Origin: Pseudomonas arcuscaelestis
GTDB taxonomy: Bacteria > Pseudomonadota > Gammaproteobacteria > Pseudomonadales > Pseudomonadaceae
Direction: 5' to 3'
DNA length: 64,000 nucleotides
NCBI RefSeq assembly: GCF_016881005.1
Contig: NZ_JACOPV010000014.1
Location: 62,001-126,000 of the forward strand
The notes under the pieces are model-generated. The model was not told the origin of the DNA and searched no databases. It saw only the letters and a list, made by a program, of their open reading frames with translations. The position numbers were made by a program, and so were the translations under genes. Below, piece by piece: positions 50,794-59,998 of this stretch. Every line of letters begins with the position of its first letter. The stretch's first letter is position 1.

Positions 50794-52224
50794 TTACAAA
50801 CCAAACTGCAGCTTCAGCGTTTGGACGTGCGCCCGCCACTGCCCGAGCAACTCACGCTGCGCAGCGTCAGCCCTGTCCCAGCACTCCTCTACAGCCTGTT
50901 CAAAATCCCCGACCGTATTGGGTGCCCCCCACTGTGGGTCGCTCAAACGCTGCTTGCAGAACAACTGCCAGCGCTGTAATTCTTCATCGTTCAAGGTCTC
51001 GATAAAATTGCGCGCCCGATAACGAAACAACAACTCGGACAGTCGTTCATCATCAAACATCCACTGCCCCTGCCCTAACTGCCTTGGCTCGGCATTTCGC
51101 ACTTGCTCGCACAGACGCCTGTCACGGTCACCAATAAATCCGTCATACAGCTGCTGCTCGGGATCTTCGCACGGGGCAAATTCTTCCTCGCGGTAAAGAT
51201 TCTGTAACTTATCTTGCCAAGTCCTTTCAGCCGCTATCAAGCTTGATGCCCGCGCTTGGAATAAGGACATATCCAGATCCAGGCGTTGCTTATCTTGCTC
51301 ACGCAAAACATTCAGTGGCGCAACAACCGGACATCGGTTGATGTGCACTAACTTCAACGGTACCGGTAATTGTCCCTGCGTCAGATCTTCACGTCGCGTG
51401 TATAAGCGCTGGCGCAGAGAATCACCGTCCTCCTGCAACAAGGGCTGCGGGTCCATGCCCAGGTCACAGACAATCAAGGCATTGCGATTACGTGGATGCC
51501 AGGCAAGCGGCAGGACAACGCCAAGGTAATTACGTGCCGCAGAAAAACGCCCGGAAATATGTACCAGCGGCTGCAGCAAGCGGATCTGGTCCAGCACTTT
51601 CTGTTTACTGCGCAATTGAAACAACCAGTCATACAGCTTAGGTTGTTTCTCTCGGATCAATCGCGCCAGCGCGATGGTAGCGCGCACATCGCTCAGTGCC
51701 TCGTGAGCCTGGCCATGATCAATACCATTGGCTGCGGTGAGCAATTCCAGGCGCAAGCTGACGCGTCCTTCTTGCTCGGGCCAGACGATGCCATCCGGTC
51801 GCAACGCATAAGCGGCACGTACCACGTCGATCAGGTCCCACCGGCTGTTCCCGCCCTGCCACTCGCGGGCATACGGATCGAAGAAGTTGCGGTAAAGACT
51901 GTAGCGAGTCACTTCGTCATCAAAACGCAAACTGTTATAGCCGGCACCGCACGTGCCCGGGCGAGAAAGCTCGGCATGCACACGCGTCATGAATTCGGCT
52001 TCGCTCAAACCGCGACTGGCCAGTTGCGCAGGCGTGATGCCGGTCACCAGACAGGCAGCCGGATGCGGCAGAATGTCGTCACTGGGCTGGCAGTAGAAAT
52101 TGATCGGATCTTCTATCTCGTTGAGGTCGAGATCGGTGCGAACTCCGGCCACTTGCAGCGGCCGGTCATTGCGCGGATTGATACCGGTGGTTTCGTAGTC
52201 GTGCCAGAAAATGCTGGTGCTCAC
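50794..52224 (-). CDS. sbcB: Exodeoxyribonuclease I
   Basis: A 476-residue DEDDh 3'-5' exonuclease that digests single-stranded DNA. The first metal motif is IFWHDYETTGINPRNDRP; Exo II and III lie in GYNSLRFDDEVTRYSLYRNF and HGQAHEALSDVRATIALARLI (His and Asp). C-terminal SH3-like and helical domains bind SSB and DNA. Single gene, convergent with mvaT. Confidence 0.95.
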   Translation of the reverse strand: MSTSIFWHDYETTGINPRNDRPLQVAGVRTDLDLNEIEDPINFYCQPSDDILPHPAACLVTGITPAQLASRGLSEAEFMTRVHAELSRPGTCGAGYNSLRFDDEVTRYSLYRNFFDPYAREWQGGNSRWDLIDVVRAAYALRPDGIVWPEQEGRVSLRLELLTAANGIDHGQAHEALSDVRATIALARLIREKQPKLYDWLFQLRSKQKVLDQIRLLQPLVHISGRFSAARNYLGVVLPLAWHPRNRNALIVCDLGMDPQPLLQEDGDSLRQRLYTRREDLTQGQLPVPLKLVHINRCPVVAPLNVLREQDKQRLDLDMSLFQARASSLIAAERTWQDKLQNLYREEEFAPCEDPEQQLYDGFIGDRDRRLCEQVRNAEPRQLGQGQWMFDDERLSELLFRYRARNFIETLNDEELQRWQLFCKQRLSDPQWGAPNTVGDFEQAVEECWDRADAAQRELLGQWRAHVQTLKLQFGL

Positions 52225-52285
52225 AGGGTCGTCCTGAACATAGGGTCGACCAGAGTCTAGGGCTACTCTCTTGCCACGGCCAGCC

Positions 52286-52645
52286 TCAGGCTGAAGCCCC
52301 TAACGGGTAGAAACTGAAATAATTACGCAGGGCGCGCACCAGCTTGGGGTATTCATCGGGTGCCTGCAGCAGCATGAAACCGGAATCGTAGTGGCCGGGA
52401 GTCTCGTCTTCATGGCACCACAGGCAGCTGGCGGTCAGGTTGATCAAGTGGACCCCACCGGTGCGGCCAATCACTTTCAGTTGCAACTCGAAATCCGGAC
52501 CGACCAGCATGGGTAACTGGCTGATCAACATCAGGCCGTCTTCGGACACGTTACCCAGGTAGCCGATGGGCTGATCGGTAAAACGGTTGAAGACTTTGAG
52601 GAAATAAGGGAGCTGGTGACGCTCGATGCGGCGCTCGTTAAACAT
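52286..52645 (-). CDS. PilZ-domain c-di-GMP receptor
   Basis: A 119-residue single PilZ domain. The c-di-GMP motifs are visible: RxxxR at Arg5-Arg9 (NERRIERHQ) and (D/N)xSxxG at Asn32-Gly37 (GNVSEDG). It is likely to bind c-di-GMP; the output partner is unknown. It stands alone between sbcB and the lipoprotein gene. Confidence 0.9.
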   Translation of the reverse strand: MFNERRIERHQLPYFLKVFNRFTDQPIGYLGNVSEDGLMLISQLPMLVGPDFELQLKVIGRTGGVHLINLTASCLWCHEDETPGHYDSGFMLLQAPDEYPKLVRALRNYFSFYPLGASA

Positions 52646-52770
52646 GATCGCAATCGCTGCCGGAGACCCTTTAGCAGGGCCGCGCTAGTGCTACTGATTT
52701 GTGTAAGGTTCAGTCATAAGATTAGCGCAACCTGACTCTGGCGTCACAATCGTCCCGGAGCACTTTGGTA

Positions 52771-53157
52771 TTAACGCCAAGGCGTAGCGGCCACCGGTCG
52801 GGTCGTTGCGGCCTCGGCGCTGCGAAAGTGCCCTAGTTGCTCCAAGGTCTGCAGGCGGGCACGGGCGCGATAGGCGTACTCATTCTGCGGATAACGCGCA
52901 ATGAGGTACTGATAGGTCTGCACGGCATCAACATACAACTTCTGGCGTTCCAGGCACTGGCCGCGCAGCATCGACACTTCGGGGTGAATGAATGGCCGTG
53001 CGCGGCTGGTCCGGTCTACTTGCGACAACTCGAGCATGACCTGCTCGCAGTTGCCGCGGTCATAGGCACGGTAGGCGTTGTTCAGATGATGGTCCATCGA
53101 CCAACGGGTGCAGCCGACGACACTGGTCGCCAAGGCAATAACGATCAAGGCTCGCAT
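52771..53157 (-). CDS. TPR-like lipoprotein
   Basis: A 128-residue lipoprotein. The signal peptide MRALIVIALATSVVGC ends in a lipobox with Cys16. The mature part has helical repeat units (NAYRAYDRGNCEQVMLELSQVD, LYVDAVQTYQYLIARYPQNEYAYRARARLQTLEQL) that resemble one or two TPRs. Probably outer-membrane anchored and acting in protein-protein contact. No operon partner seen. Confidence 0.8.
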   Translation of the reverse strand: MRALIVIALATSVVGCTRWSMDHHLNNAYRAYDRGNCEQVMLELSQVDRTSRARPFIHPEVSMLRGQCLERQKLYVDAVQTYQYLIARYPQNEYAYRARARLQTLEQLGHFRSAEAATTRPVAATPWR

Positions 53158-53377
53158 GGGGAATCTCCTGTATTGCGCAGTTTATCGACCTTTAACCAAA
53201 AATCTGTAGCAGCAAGGCCTGTTGCCCTCTTCGTTGCATACCCTCACGCCATCGCGCCTACCACCACAACACCGTTCAAACGCCCCCCTGCCAACGGGCA
53301 AGGTAGTGCAAAGGAACAATGACTACAGCGAAATTCCAGAGTAGCCTTTCGCTGCGCTTCACTATAGGAGTCTGTGC

Positions 53378-54829
53378 ATGACCATCCGCCGTACCAAAAT
53401 CGTCGCCACCCTAGGCCCCGCCAGCAACTCACCGGAAGTTATCGAACAACTGATTCTTGCCGGTCTGGATGTTGCTCGCCTGAACTTCTCCCATGGCACG
53501 CCCGATGAGCACAAAGCTCGCGCTCGCCTGATTCGCGAGATCGCTGCACGCCTGGGCCGCCACGTGGCACTGCTCGGCGACCTGCAAGGCCCGAAGATTC
53601 GTATCGCCAAATTCACCAACAAGCGCATCGAACTGAAAGTCGGTGATCGCTTTACGTTCTCTACCGCTCACCCGCTGACGGACGGCACCCAGGATATCGT
53701 CGGTATCGACTATCCAGACCTGGTCAAAGACTGCGGCGTCGGTGACGAGTTGCTGCTCGACGATGGTCGCGTGGTGATGCGGGTCGAAACCGCCACCAGC
53801 GATGCTCTGCACTGCTCGGTGCTGATCGGTGGCCCGCTGTCCGACCACAAAGGCATCAACCGCAGAGGGGGTGGCCTGACCGCCCCGGCCCTGACGGAAA
53901 AAGACAAAGCCGACATCAAGCTGGCAGCCGAAATGGACCTGGACTACCTGGCCGTTTCCTTCCCGCGTGATGCCAGCGACATGGAATACGCCCGACGCCT
54001 GCGTGACGAGTCTGGCGGTAGCGCCTGGCTGGTAGCCAAGATCGAACGCGCCGAAGCGGTCGCGGACGACGAAACCCTCGATGGCCTGATCGCTGCCAGT
54101 GACGCCGTGATGGTTGCGCGTGGTGACCTGGGTGTGGAAATCGGCGACGCCGAGCTGATCGCTATCCAGAAGAAAATCATCCAGCACGCTCGTCGCAACA
54201 ACAAAGCCGTCATCGTTGCTACGCAGATGATGGAGTCGATGATCCAGAACCCGATGCCAACCCGTGCTGAAGTGTCCGACGTGGCGAACGCCGTGCTCGA
54301 CAACACCGACGCGGTGATGCTCTCGGCCGAAAGTGCTGCTGGCGCCTACCCGATCGAAGCGGTCCAGGCCATGGCGCGCATCTGCCAGGGTGCTGAAAAG
54401 CACCCTACCAGCCAGAAGTCCAGCCACCGTCTGCACACCCGCTTCGAGCGCTGTGACGAAAGCATCGCCCTGGCGGCCATGTACACGGCCAACCACTTCC
54501 CTGGCGTCAAGGCGATCATCGCCCTCACCGAAAGTGGCTACACCCCGCTGATCATGTCGCGCCTGCGCTCCTCGGTGCCGATCTTCGCCCTGTCGCCACA
54601 CCGCGCCACCCAGGCTCGTGCCTCGATGTTCCGCGGTGTCTACCCGATTGCTTTCGATCCAGCTGCCCTGGCACCTGAGAAAGTCAGTCAGGCGGCGGTC
54701 GATGAGCTGCTCAAGCGTGGTTTGGTGGAGCCTGGTGACTGGGTAATCCTGACCAAAGGCGACAGCTACCACACCATCGGTGGCACCAACGGCATGAAGA
54801 TCCTGCATGTTGGCGATTCGCTGGTCTGA
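53378..54829 (+). CDS. pyk: Pyruvate kinase
   Basis: A 483-residue type of pyruvate kinase: MTIRRTKIVATLGPASNSPEVI, the Arg/Asn substrate site ARLNFSHGTPDEH, the catalytic Lys and metal site WLVAKIERAEAV and ARGDLGVEIGDAELIAIQKKII, and the C-terminal allosteric domain. It makes ATP and pyruvate from PEP and ADP in the Entner-Doudoroff lower branch. AGGAG lies 7 nt before the ATG. Single gene with a strong terminator. Pseudomonads have two isozymes (PykA, PykF); not resolved here. Confidence 0.95.
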   Translation: MTIRRTKIVATLGPASNSPEVIEQLILAGLDVARLNFSHGTPDEHKARARLIREIAARLGRHVALLGDLQGPKIRIAKFTNKRIELKVGDRFTFSTAHPLTDGTQDIVGIDYPDLVKDCGVGDELLLDDGRVVMRVETATSDALHCSVLIGGPLSDHKGINRRGGGLTAPALTEKDKADIKLAAEMDLDYLAVSFPRDASDMEYARRLRDESGGSAWLVAKIERAEAVADDETLDGLIAASDAVMVARGDLGVEIGDAELIAIQKKIIQHARRNNKAVIVATQMMESMIQNPMPTRAEVSDVANAVLDNTDAVMLSAESAAGAYPIEAVQAMARICQGAEKHPTSQKSSHRLHTRFERCDESIALAAMYTANHFPGVKAIIALTESGYTPLIMSRLRSSVPIFALSPHRATQARASMFRGVYPIAFDPAALAPEKVSQAAVDELLKRGLVEPGDWVILTKGDSYHTIGGTNGMKILHVGDSLV

Positions 54830-54844
54830 TTCTGCCAGGTAACG

Positions 54845-54875
54845 AAAAAACCGCAGCCTGAGCTGCGGTTTTTTT
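54845..54875. terminator. Bidirectional terminator after pyk
   Basis: CCGCAG-CCTGAG-CTGCGG is flanked by A6 and T7, so it serves pyk and the convergent reductase gene. Confidence 0.92.
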
Positions 54876-55812
54876 ATGCATGCCCGATGAAGATATCGGC
54901 AAACAGCTGGTTGCGCGGCAACCCTGCCAGAAACAGTCGCCGGGAAAACTGCTCGACGCTGGCGGGAGAACCGCAGGCCAGCGCAATCGTCTGGCGTGAT
55001 TGCAAACGTATCGATGCCAACGCCTGGGGCACATCTTGGGCAGTGAGCAACTCCACTTGCAGTTGCGGGTGATCGTTCGCCAGCTCAGCCAAGGCACTTG
55101 CCTGATAATGCTCCTCGCCATCATGTGCCAGGTGCAGCAGACGAATCGGTCCGTGGTGTTCCTGTCGCAGGGCTTCGCGCAAAATACCCCACAACGGCGC
55201 CAACCCCGTACCTGCAGCCAATAGCCAAAGCGCGCGCTCCTGCCAGTCCGGGTCGTAATGCAACGCGCCGCCGCGCAACTCACCAAGCCGCAAGGCGTCC
55301 CCAACCTGCAGTTGGCGCGCTGCGTCACAGAACGCACCGGGCCGACGACAATCCAGATGAAACTCCAAAAAGCGCTCTTCATCGGGCAGGCTGGCCAATG
55401 AATAAGGCCGAGCTACGCCGTTGGCACTCCACAACACCAGGTGCTGACCTGCCTGGTAGCGCAACGCTCGCTCCGCTTGCAGACGCAGGCGCAACACCGT
55501 CGGGCTCAACCAATCGTGCGCTATCAGCGTTGCGCCGATACCATCTTGATGCGGATCGAACAGGGCAACCTGCAAATCGTCTTCGACCCGACATTGACAG
55601 GACAGGCGCCAACCCAAGCGGTGTTGGTCCGCGCTCAAGGCATCGGGCCGGGCATCCTGCGGCCGGCCTTGCAGGCAGCGCACCAGACATGCATGGCAAC
55701 TGCCAGCGCGGCAACTGTACGGCACTGAAAAACCTGCAGTGTTGAGGGCATCGAGCAGATTGCTGCCCGACGCCACTGTCCACTGCTGCTCACCCACCCG
55801 CAATTCAGGCAT
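54874..55812 (-). CDS. 2Fe-2S ferredoxin-type NAD(P)H reductase
   Basis: A 312-residue fusion of an N-terminal plant-type 2Fe-2S domain (Cys34-Cys39-Cys42 in PYSCRAGSCHAC, fourth Cys at 72 or 74) and a C-terminal FAD/NAD(P)-binding module (VARPYSLASLPDEER for FAD, LLAAGTGLAPLWGIL for the pyridine nucleotide). It resembles electron-transfer reductases of mono- and dioxygenases (BenC/XylZ type) or flavohaemoprotein-like reductases. The partner oxygenase is not adjacent. The ATG at 55812 follows GGAG by 7 nt; a TTG one codon upstream is not used. Confidence 0.85.
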   Translation of the reverse strand: MPELRVGEQQWTVASGSNLLDALNTAGFSVPYSCRAGSCHACLVRCLQGRPQDARPDALSADQHRLGWRLSCQCRVEDDLQVALFDPHQDGIGATLIAHDWLSPTVLRLRLQAERALRYQAGQHLVLWSANGVARPYSLASLPDEERFLEFHLDCRRPGAFCDAARQLQVGDALRLGELRGGALHYDPDWQERALWLLAAGTGLAPLWGILREALRQEHHGPIRLLHLAHDGEEHYQASALAELANDHPQLQVELLTAQDVPQALASIRLQSRQTIALACGSPASVEQFSRRLFLAGLPRNQLFADIFIGHA

Positions 55813-56065
55813 CAATGGTCTCCCGGACCTTCAAGGCAGTCAGTTTATGCATAAACAGGCGTTACGCAAAAACGATGCCTAGCGGTTACCGACCTTCGTC
55901 AGACCACTGATACGTGAACCAATGGCCGATGCGCGCTATACTGCCGCGCCTTTTTGCGCCGCCAGTCAGACCGTCGGCGCGCCGTGAAAGGTCGTTTCGA
56001 CACCTCGGCCTGTCCGCGTCGGAATACCTTATTGAATGTTCCCGTCTTTAAGAGGAGCGCGCTGC

Positions 56066-57589
56066 ATGACCGTGATCAAGCAAGACGACCTGATTCAGAG
56101 CGTTGCCGACGCCCTGCAGTTCATTTCGTATTACCACCCCGTTGACTTCATTCAGGCCATGCATGAGGCCTATCTGCGTGAAGAGTCGCCTGCTGCGCGT
56201 GACTCCATCGCGCAGATCCTGATCAACTCGCGCATGTGCGCCACTGGCCACCGCCCGATCTGTCAGGACACCGGTATCGTCACCGTGTTCGTACGCGTCG
56301 GTATGGATGTGCGCTGGGATGGCGCCACCATGAGCCTGGACGACATGATCAACGAAGGCGTGCGTCGCGCCTACAACCTGCCGGAAAACGTCCTGCGTGC
56401 CTCGATCCTTGCCGACCCGGCAGGCGCTCGCAAGAACACCAAGGACAACACCCCTGCGGTCATCCACTACTCCATCGTTCCGGGTAACACCGTAGAAGTG
56501 GATGTGGCGGCCAAAGGCGGCGGCTCCGAGAACAAGTCGAAAATGGCCATGCTCAACCCGTCCGACTCGATCGTCGACTGGGTGCTCAAGACCGTTCCGA
56601 CCATGGGTGCTGGCTGGTGCCCGCCGGGTATGCTCGGCATCGGCATCGGCGGTACCGCCGAGAAGGCCGCAGTGATGGCCAAGGAAGTGTTGATGGAATC
56701 CATCGACATTCACGAGCTCAAGGCCCGTGGTCCGCAAAACCGTATCGAAGAGATCCGCCTGGAGCTGTTCGAGAAAGTTAACCAGCTGGGCATCGGTGCC
56801 CAGGGCCTGGGCGGTCTTACCACCGTGCTCGACGTCAAGATCATGGATTACCCAACCCATGCCGCGTCACTGCCGGTCTGCATGATCCCTAACTGCGCAG
56901 CGACCCGTCACGCCCACTTCGTGCTCGACGGTTCCGGCCCGGCTGATCTTGAGGCGCCATCGCTGGATGCCTACCCAGAAATCGTCTGGGAAGCTGGCCC
57001 ATCGGCCCGCCGTGTCAACCTCGACACCCTGACGCCGGAAGAGGTGCAAAGCTGGAAGCCGGGCGAGACCATCCTGCTCAACGGCAAGATGCTCACCGGT
57101 CGTGACGCTGCGCACAAGCGCATGGTTGAAATGCTCAACCGTGGCGAAGAGCTGCCGGTCGACCTCAAGGGGCGTTTCATCTACTACGTGGGCCCGGTTG
57201 ATCCGGTACGCGAAGAAGTGGTTGGCCCTGCCGGCCCAACTACCGCTACGCGGATGGACAAGTTCACGCGTCAGATTCTTGAGCAAACCGGCCTGCTGGG
57301 CATGATCGGCAAGTCCGAGCGTGGCCCTACCGCCATCGAAGCGATCAAGGACAACAAAGCCGTTTACTTGATGGCTGTCGGTGGTGCCGCTTACTTGGTG
57401 GCCCAGGCGATCAAGAAGTCCAAGGTACTGGCATTCGCCGAACTGGGAATGGAAGCGATCTACGAGTTCGATGTCAAGGACATGCCCGTTACCGTTGCGG
57501 TCGACAGCAATGGTGAGTCGGTGCACATCACCGGGCCTGCACTGTGGCAGAGTAAAATCGCCGAAAGTCTGGCGGTTGAGGTGAAGTAA
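56066..57589 (+). CDS. Class I fumarate hydratase (4Fe-4S)
   Basis: A 507-residue class I fumarase (FumA/FumB type). The iron-sulfur cysteines lie in NSRMCATGHRPICQDTG and in VCMIPNCAATRHAHF, with GAGWCPPGMLGIGIGG between. It converts fumarate and malate reversibly in the TCA cycle and is oxygen-sensitive, so pseudomonads also keep the iron-free FumC. The ATG at 56066 follows GAGGAG. A possible -10 TATACT lies at 55937-55942. A hairpin terminator follows. Confidence 0.92.
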   Translation: MTVIKQDDLIQSVADALQFISYYHPVDFIQAMHEAYLREESPAARDSIAQILINSRMCATGHRPICQDTGIVTVFVRVGMDVRWDGATMSLDDMINEGVRRAYNLPENVLRASILADPAGARKNTKDNTPAVIHYSIVPGNTVEVDVAAKGGGSENKSKMAMLNPSDSIVDWVLKTVPTMGAGWCPPGMLGIGIGGTAEKAAVMAKEVLMESIDIHELKARGPQNRIEEIRLELFEKVNQLGIGAQGLGGLTTVLDVKIMDYPTHAASLPVCMIPNCAATRHAHFVLDGSGPADLEAPSLDAYPEIVWEAGPSARRVNLDTLTPEEVQSWKPGETILLNGKMLTGRDAAHKRMVEMLNRGEELPVDLKGRFIYYVGPVDPVREEVVGPAGPTTATRMDKFTRQILEQTGLLGMIGKSERGPTAIEAIKDNKAVYLMAVGGAAYLVAQAIKKSKVLAFAELGMEAIYEFDVKDMPVTVAVDSNGESVHITGPALWQSKIAESLAVEVK

Positions 57590-57626
57590 TTCGCAACTTG
57601 TGGTGAAAAAGCCCGGCAAATGCCTA

Positions 57627-57660
57627 ATGCCAGTCAGTTAAGCTGACTGGCATTTTCATT
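57627..57660 (+). terminator. Terminator of the fumarase gene
   Basis: ATGCCAGTCAG-TTAAG-CTGACTGGCAT forms a perfect 11-bp stem followed by a T-rich run. Confidence 0.88.
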
Positions 57661-57915
57661 TTCGGGTCGGGTATTTTGCTGGCCGGTGCTTGACCGCTCT
57701 AGGAAACCATCGATCAGGTCGCCGATGGGGTAAGACGTATTGCGCCGCTGATGCCTGCAAATCGGCGAGAAAACCAGGCAGGTTACCCGGATGATTTAGC
57801 CACGTGCCATGCAGCAAACCCAAGATCGCCCAGCTGCATGCGGTGAAGCTCATCTCGCATGGATACACACTGAATGCGTCAGTAACGTTTGGCCCGCTAT
57901 ATAAATCCACCGAGG
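57661..57915. other. Intergenic stretch with a possible gene remnant
   Basis: An 84-codon open frame on the minus strand (57656-57910) runs into the fumarase terminator. It has no good ribosome site and an odd composition for this genome. A segment, CSWAILGLLHGTWLNHP, looks loosely like the C-terminal part of a TetR-type protein. I treat it as a doubtful remnant, not a gene. Confidence 0.25.
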
Positions 57916-59073
57916 TTAGTTACGCCGATCCAGCAAGTTAACCACCAACCGGTCCAACCACCCCCATACCCGCTGCTGCAAGCGCTTCCACAACGGTCGC
58001 GCATGCCAATGGGCGAAATCAATACACAGGCTTTGCGCAAAGTCACGCTCGAAACTCGCTGCTACCGCAGCCGTCAGCGGCGGATCAAGTGCCTCGACAT
58101 TGGCCTCGAGATTGAATCGCAGATTCCAATGATCGAAGTTGCACGAGCCGATACTCACCCAGTCGTCCACCAGCACCATTTTCAGGTGCAAGAAGCACGG
58201 CTGGTATTCGTAGATTTTCACCCCTGCACGTAACAATCTCGGGTAATAACGATGGCCGGCATAACGCACCGACGGATGATCGGTACGTGGGCCGGTCAAT
58301 AGCAGCCGCACATCGATACCGTTAGCGGCAGCCCGTCGCAGGGAGCGACGTACTTTCCATGTCGGCAAGAAGTAGGGCGTAGCCAGCCAGATACGCTTTT
58401 GACCGCTGTTCAATGCACGCACCAGCGATTGCAGAATGTCCCGATGCTGGCGGGCATCGGCATAAGCTACGCGGCCCATACCCTCGCCACGATCAGGCAC
58501 ATGAGGCAGGCGCGGCAGGCCGAAGTGCGTGGGTGGTCGCCAGGCCGTGCGGCGCAGGTTGGCGCGCCATTGGCGATCGAAGAGCATTTGCCAGTCGGCC
58601 ACCAACGGCCCCTGCATCTGCACCATCACCTCATGCCACTCGCTGGTATCTTGTTCCGGCACCCAGAATTGATCTGTAACACCGGTACCGCCAACAACCG
58701 CCCAGGATTGATCGACCAGCAGCAATTTTCGGTGATCCCGGTAGAGATTGCGCACGCCCCGGCGCCAGCTCAGACGGTTATACCAGCGTAACTCGACCCC
58801 CGCCGCAATCAGGCGCTTACGTAAATTCAAGGTGAAGGCCAGCGCCCCATAGTCATCGAACAGGCAGCGCACTTGCACGCCGCGTTCAGCCGCCTGGATC
58901 AACGCCTGGACCATGGCCTCGGCGCAGGCACCCGCCTCTACCAGGTACAGCTCCAGATCGACCTGCTGCTCAGCACGTACGATGGCTGTAAGCATGCGCG
59001 GAAAAAACGCAGGGCCATCGATCAATAATTCGAACCGGTTGCCATCTCGCCAAGGGAAGACCGGTCCGGCCAT
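57916..59073 (-). CDS. clsB: Cardiolipin synthase B-type phospholipase D protein
   Basis: A 385-residue enzyme with two HKD motifs: YRDHRKLLLVD (His114, Lys116, Asp121) and FLHLKMVLVDD (His296, Lys298, Asp303). Both have the spacing required for phosphatidyl transfer. The ClsB clade lacks N-terminal membrane helices, as here. It makes cardiolipin from phosphatidylglycerol (and in ClsB also from other lipids). It is coupled to the upstream YceI gene: one base separates TGA and ATG. Confidence 0.85.
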   Translation of the reverse strand: MAGPVFPWRDGNRFELLIDGPAFFPRMLTAIVRAEQQVDLELYLVEAGACAEAMVQALIQAAERGVQVRCLFDDYGALAFTLNLRKRLIAAGVELRWYNRLSWRRGVRNLYRDHRKLLLVDQSWAVVGGTGVTDQFWVPEQDTSEWHEVMVQMQGPLVADWQMLFDRQWRANLRRTAWRPPTHFGLPRLPHVPDRGEGMGRVAYADARQHRDILQSLVRALNSGQKRIWLATPYFLPTWKVRRSLRRAAANGIDVRLLLTGPRTDHPSVRYAGHRYYPRLLRAGVKIYEYQPCFLHLKMVLVDDWVSIGSCNFDHWNLRFNLEANVEALDPPLTAAVAASFERDFAQSLCIDFAHWHARPLWKRLQQRVWGWLDRLVVNLLDRRN

Positions 59074-59074
59074 G

Positions 59075-59656
59075 TCAGCGCGCCGTGAAGATCAGGACCG
59101 CATTAACCGGCACTGACGGGCTGATCGATTTGAGCCCCGCCAGTTTACGCAGCGTCTCCACGCCTGGGAGCAAATCGAAGTCTTCGGCGCGTAGCATCAA
59201 GGGCTCCAGGGTCACCACCTGAAAACGCCGCTCGTCCAGGCGTGTGGCCAGCAACAAGGCGTTGTAACTGTGTTCCTTGCCATGCAGCTCGACCGTCAAC
59301 GGCATGCGCAACTCGACCTGAGCGCCATTGGCCAGGTCGTTGATCGGACGCAGATCGATCTGGGCCCTGACCTTGGCTTCCGGGAAGCGCGCATAGTCGA
59401 ACAAATCCTTACGCATACGCTCATCACGCAATGGCACGCCACTGTTGTTGGAGTCCATTTCGATCATCAGCTCGGCGGCGCCCTTACGGTCGACTTTGCC
59501 GTGCAACACCAAAAAGCGGTGAACTTCGGCGGTATCGCCATTTTTGCTGGAGATAAAGGACAGGCGCGAAGACTCGCCATCCAGGTGCCAATTGGCATTG
59601 GCCGAGAGGCTCACGACAGCAAGCAGGGCAAGTAGCAGACGAGGCAAAGAGAACAT
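59075..59656 (-). CDS. YceI-family periplasmic protein
   Basis: A 193-residue protein with a signal peptide (PRLLLALLAVVSLSANA) and the YceI lipocalin-like barrel: NWHLDGESSRLSFISSKNGDTAEVHRFLVLHGKVD and RKDLFDYARFPEAKVRAQIDL. YceI proteins bind polyprenoid or other lipids in the periplasm. It precedes clsB in the same unit with a one-base gap, which suggests a lipid-linked role. Ligand unknown. Confidence 0.87.
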   Translation of the reverse strand: MFSLPRLLLALLAVVSLSANANWHLDGESSRLSFISSKNGDTAEVHRFLVLHGKVDRKGAAELMIEMDSNNSGVPLRDERMRKDLFDYARFPEAKVRAQIDLRPINDLANGAQVELRMPLTVELHGKEHSYNALLLATRLDERRFQVVTLEPLMLRAEDFDLLPGVETLRKLAGLKSISPSVPVNAVLIFTAR

Positions 59657-59701
59657 GAGAGATCCTGTAACACTGAGGTCGTCAACATTACCCGGCTGCC
59701 C

Positions 59702-59998
59702 TCACGGCAGCAAGCTGCAGCCTTCGCGGGTACCGCGCCACAGTGCACGACGTTCAACGCCGAGCCCCACAGCAGTGACCTGGCGAGCCTGGGTGTTTTC
59801 CTCAAGTCGGCTCAAGGGCAGATACTGGCGCACGTAGGCCTGGCAGTAAGGCGTATCGAAACCCATGACGAACCGACAGGAGCAGTACTCCTTGGCAGAA
59901 TAGGCGCTGAGAATCCCGGGGAAATCCGCCAAGGCCTGACGCTCGTGCCACCCCCAGGCCACAACGAGCAACACGAGCAGCAGCCACAAGCGCTTCAT
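59702..59998 (-). CDS. Small exported or anchored protein with conserved cysteines, 98 aa
   Basis: Starts MKRLWLLLVLLVVAWGWHERQALA, a signal peptide or single anchor. The rest has four cysteines: Cys39, Cys41 (YCSCRF), Cys52 and Cys93 near the end (EGCSLLP), which could form disulfides in the periplasm. The ATG lies inside the stop of the upstream serine hydrolase gene (ATGA), so it is translated with it. It may be an accessory to that hydrolase. No family recognised. Confidence 0.7.
   Translation of the reverse strand: MKRLWLLLVLLVVAWGWHERQALADFPGILSAYSAKEYCSCRFVMGFDTPYCQAYVRQYLPLSRLEENTQARQVTAVGLGVERRALWRGTREGCSLLP

Noticed and set aside
53429..54808. A 459-codon frame antisense to pyruvate kinase
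   Set aside because: Mirror of a highly conserved enzyme; no protein family recognisable.
57656..57910. 84-codon open frame between the fumarase gene and clsB
   Set aside because: No ribosome site, enters the terminator, only vague similarity to a regulator tail; recorded as possible remnant only.
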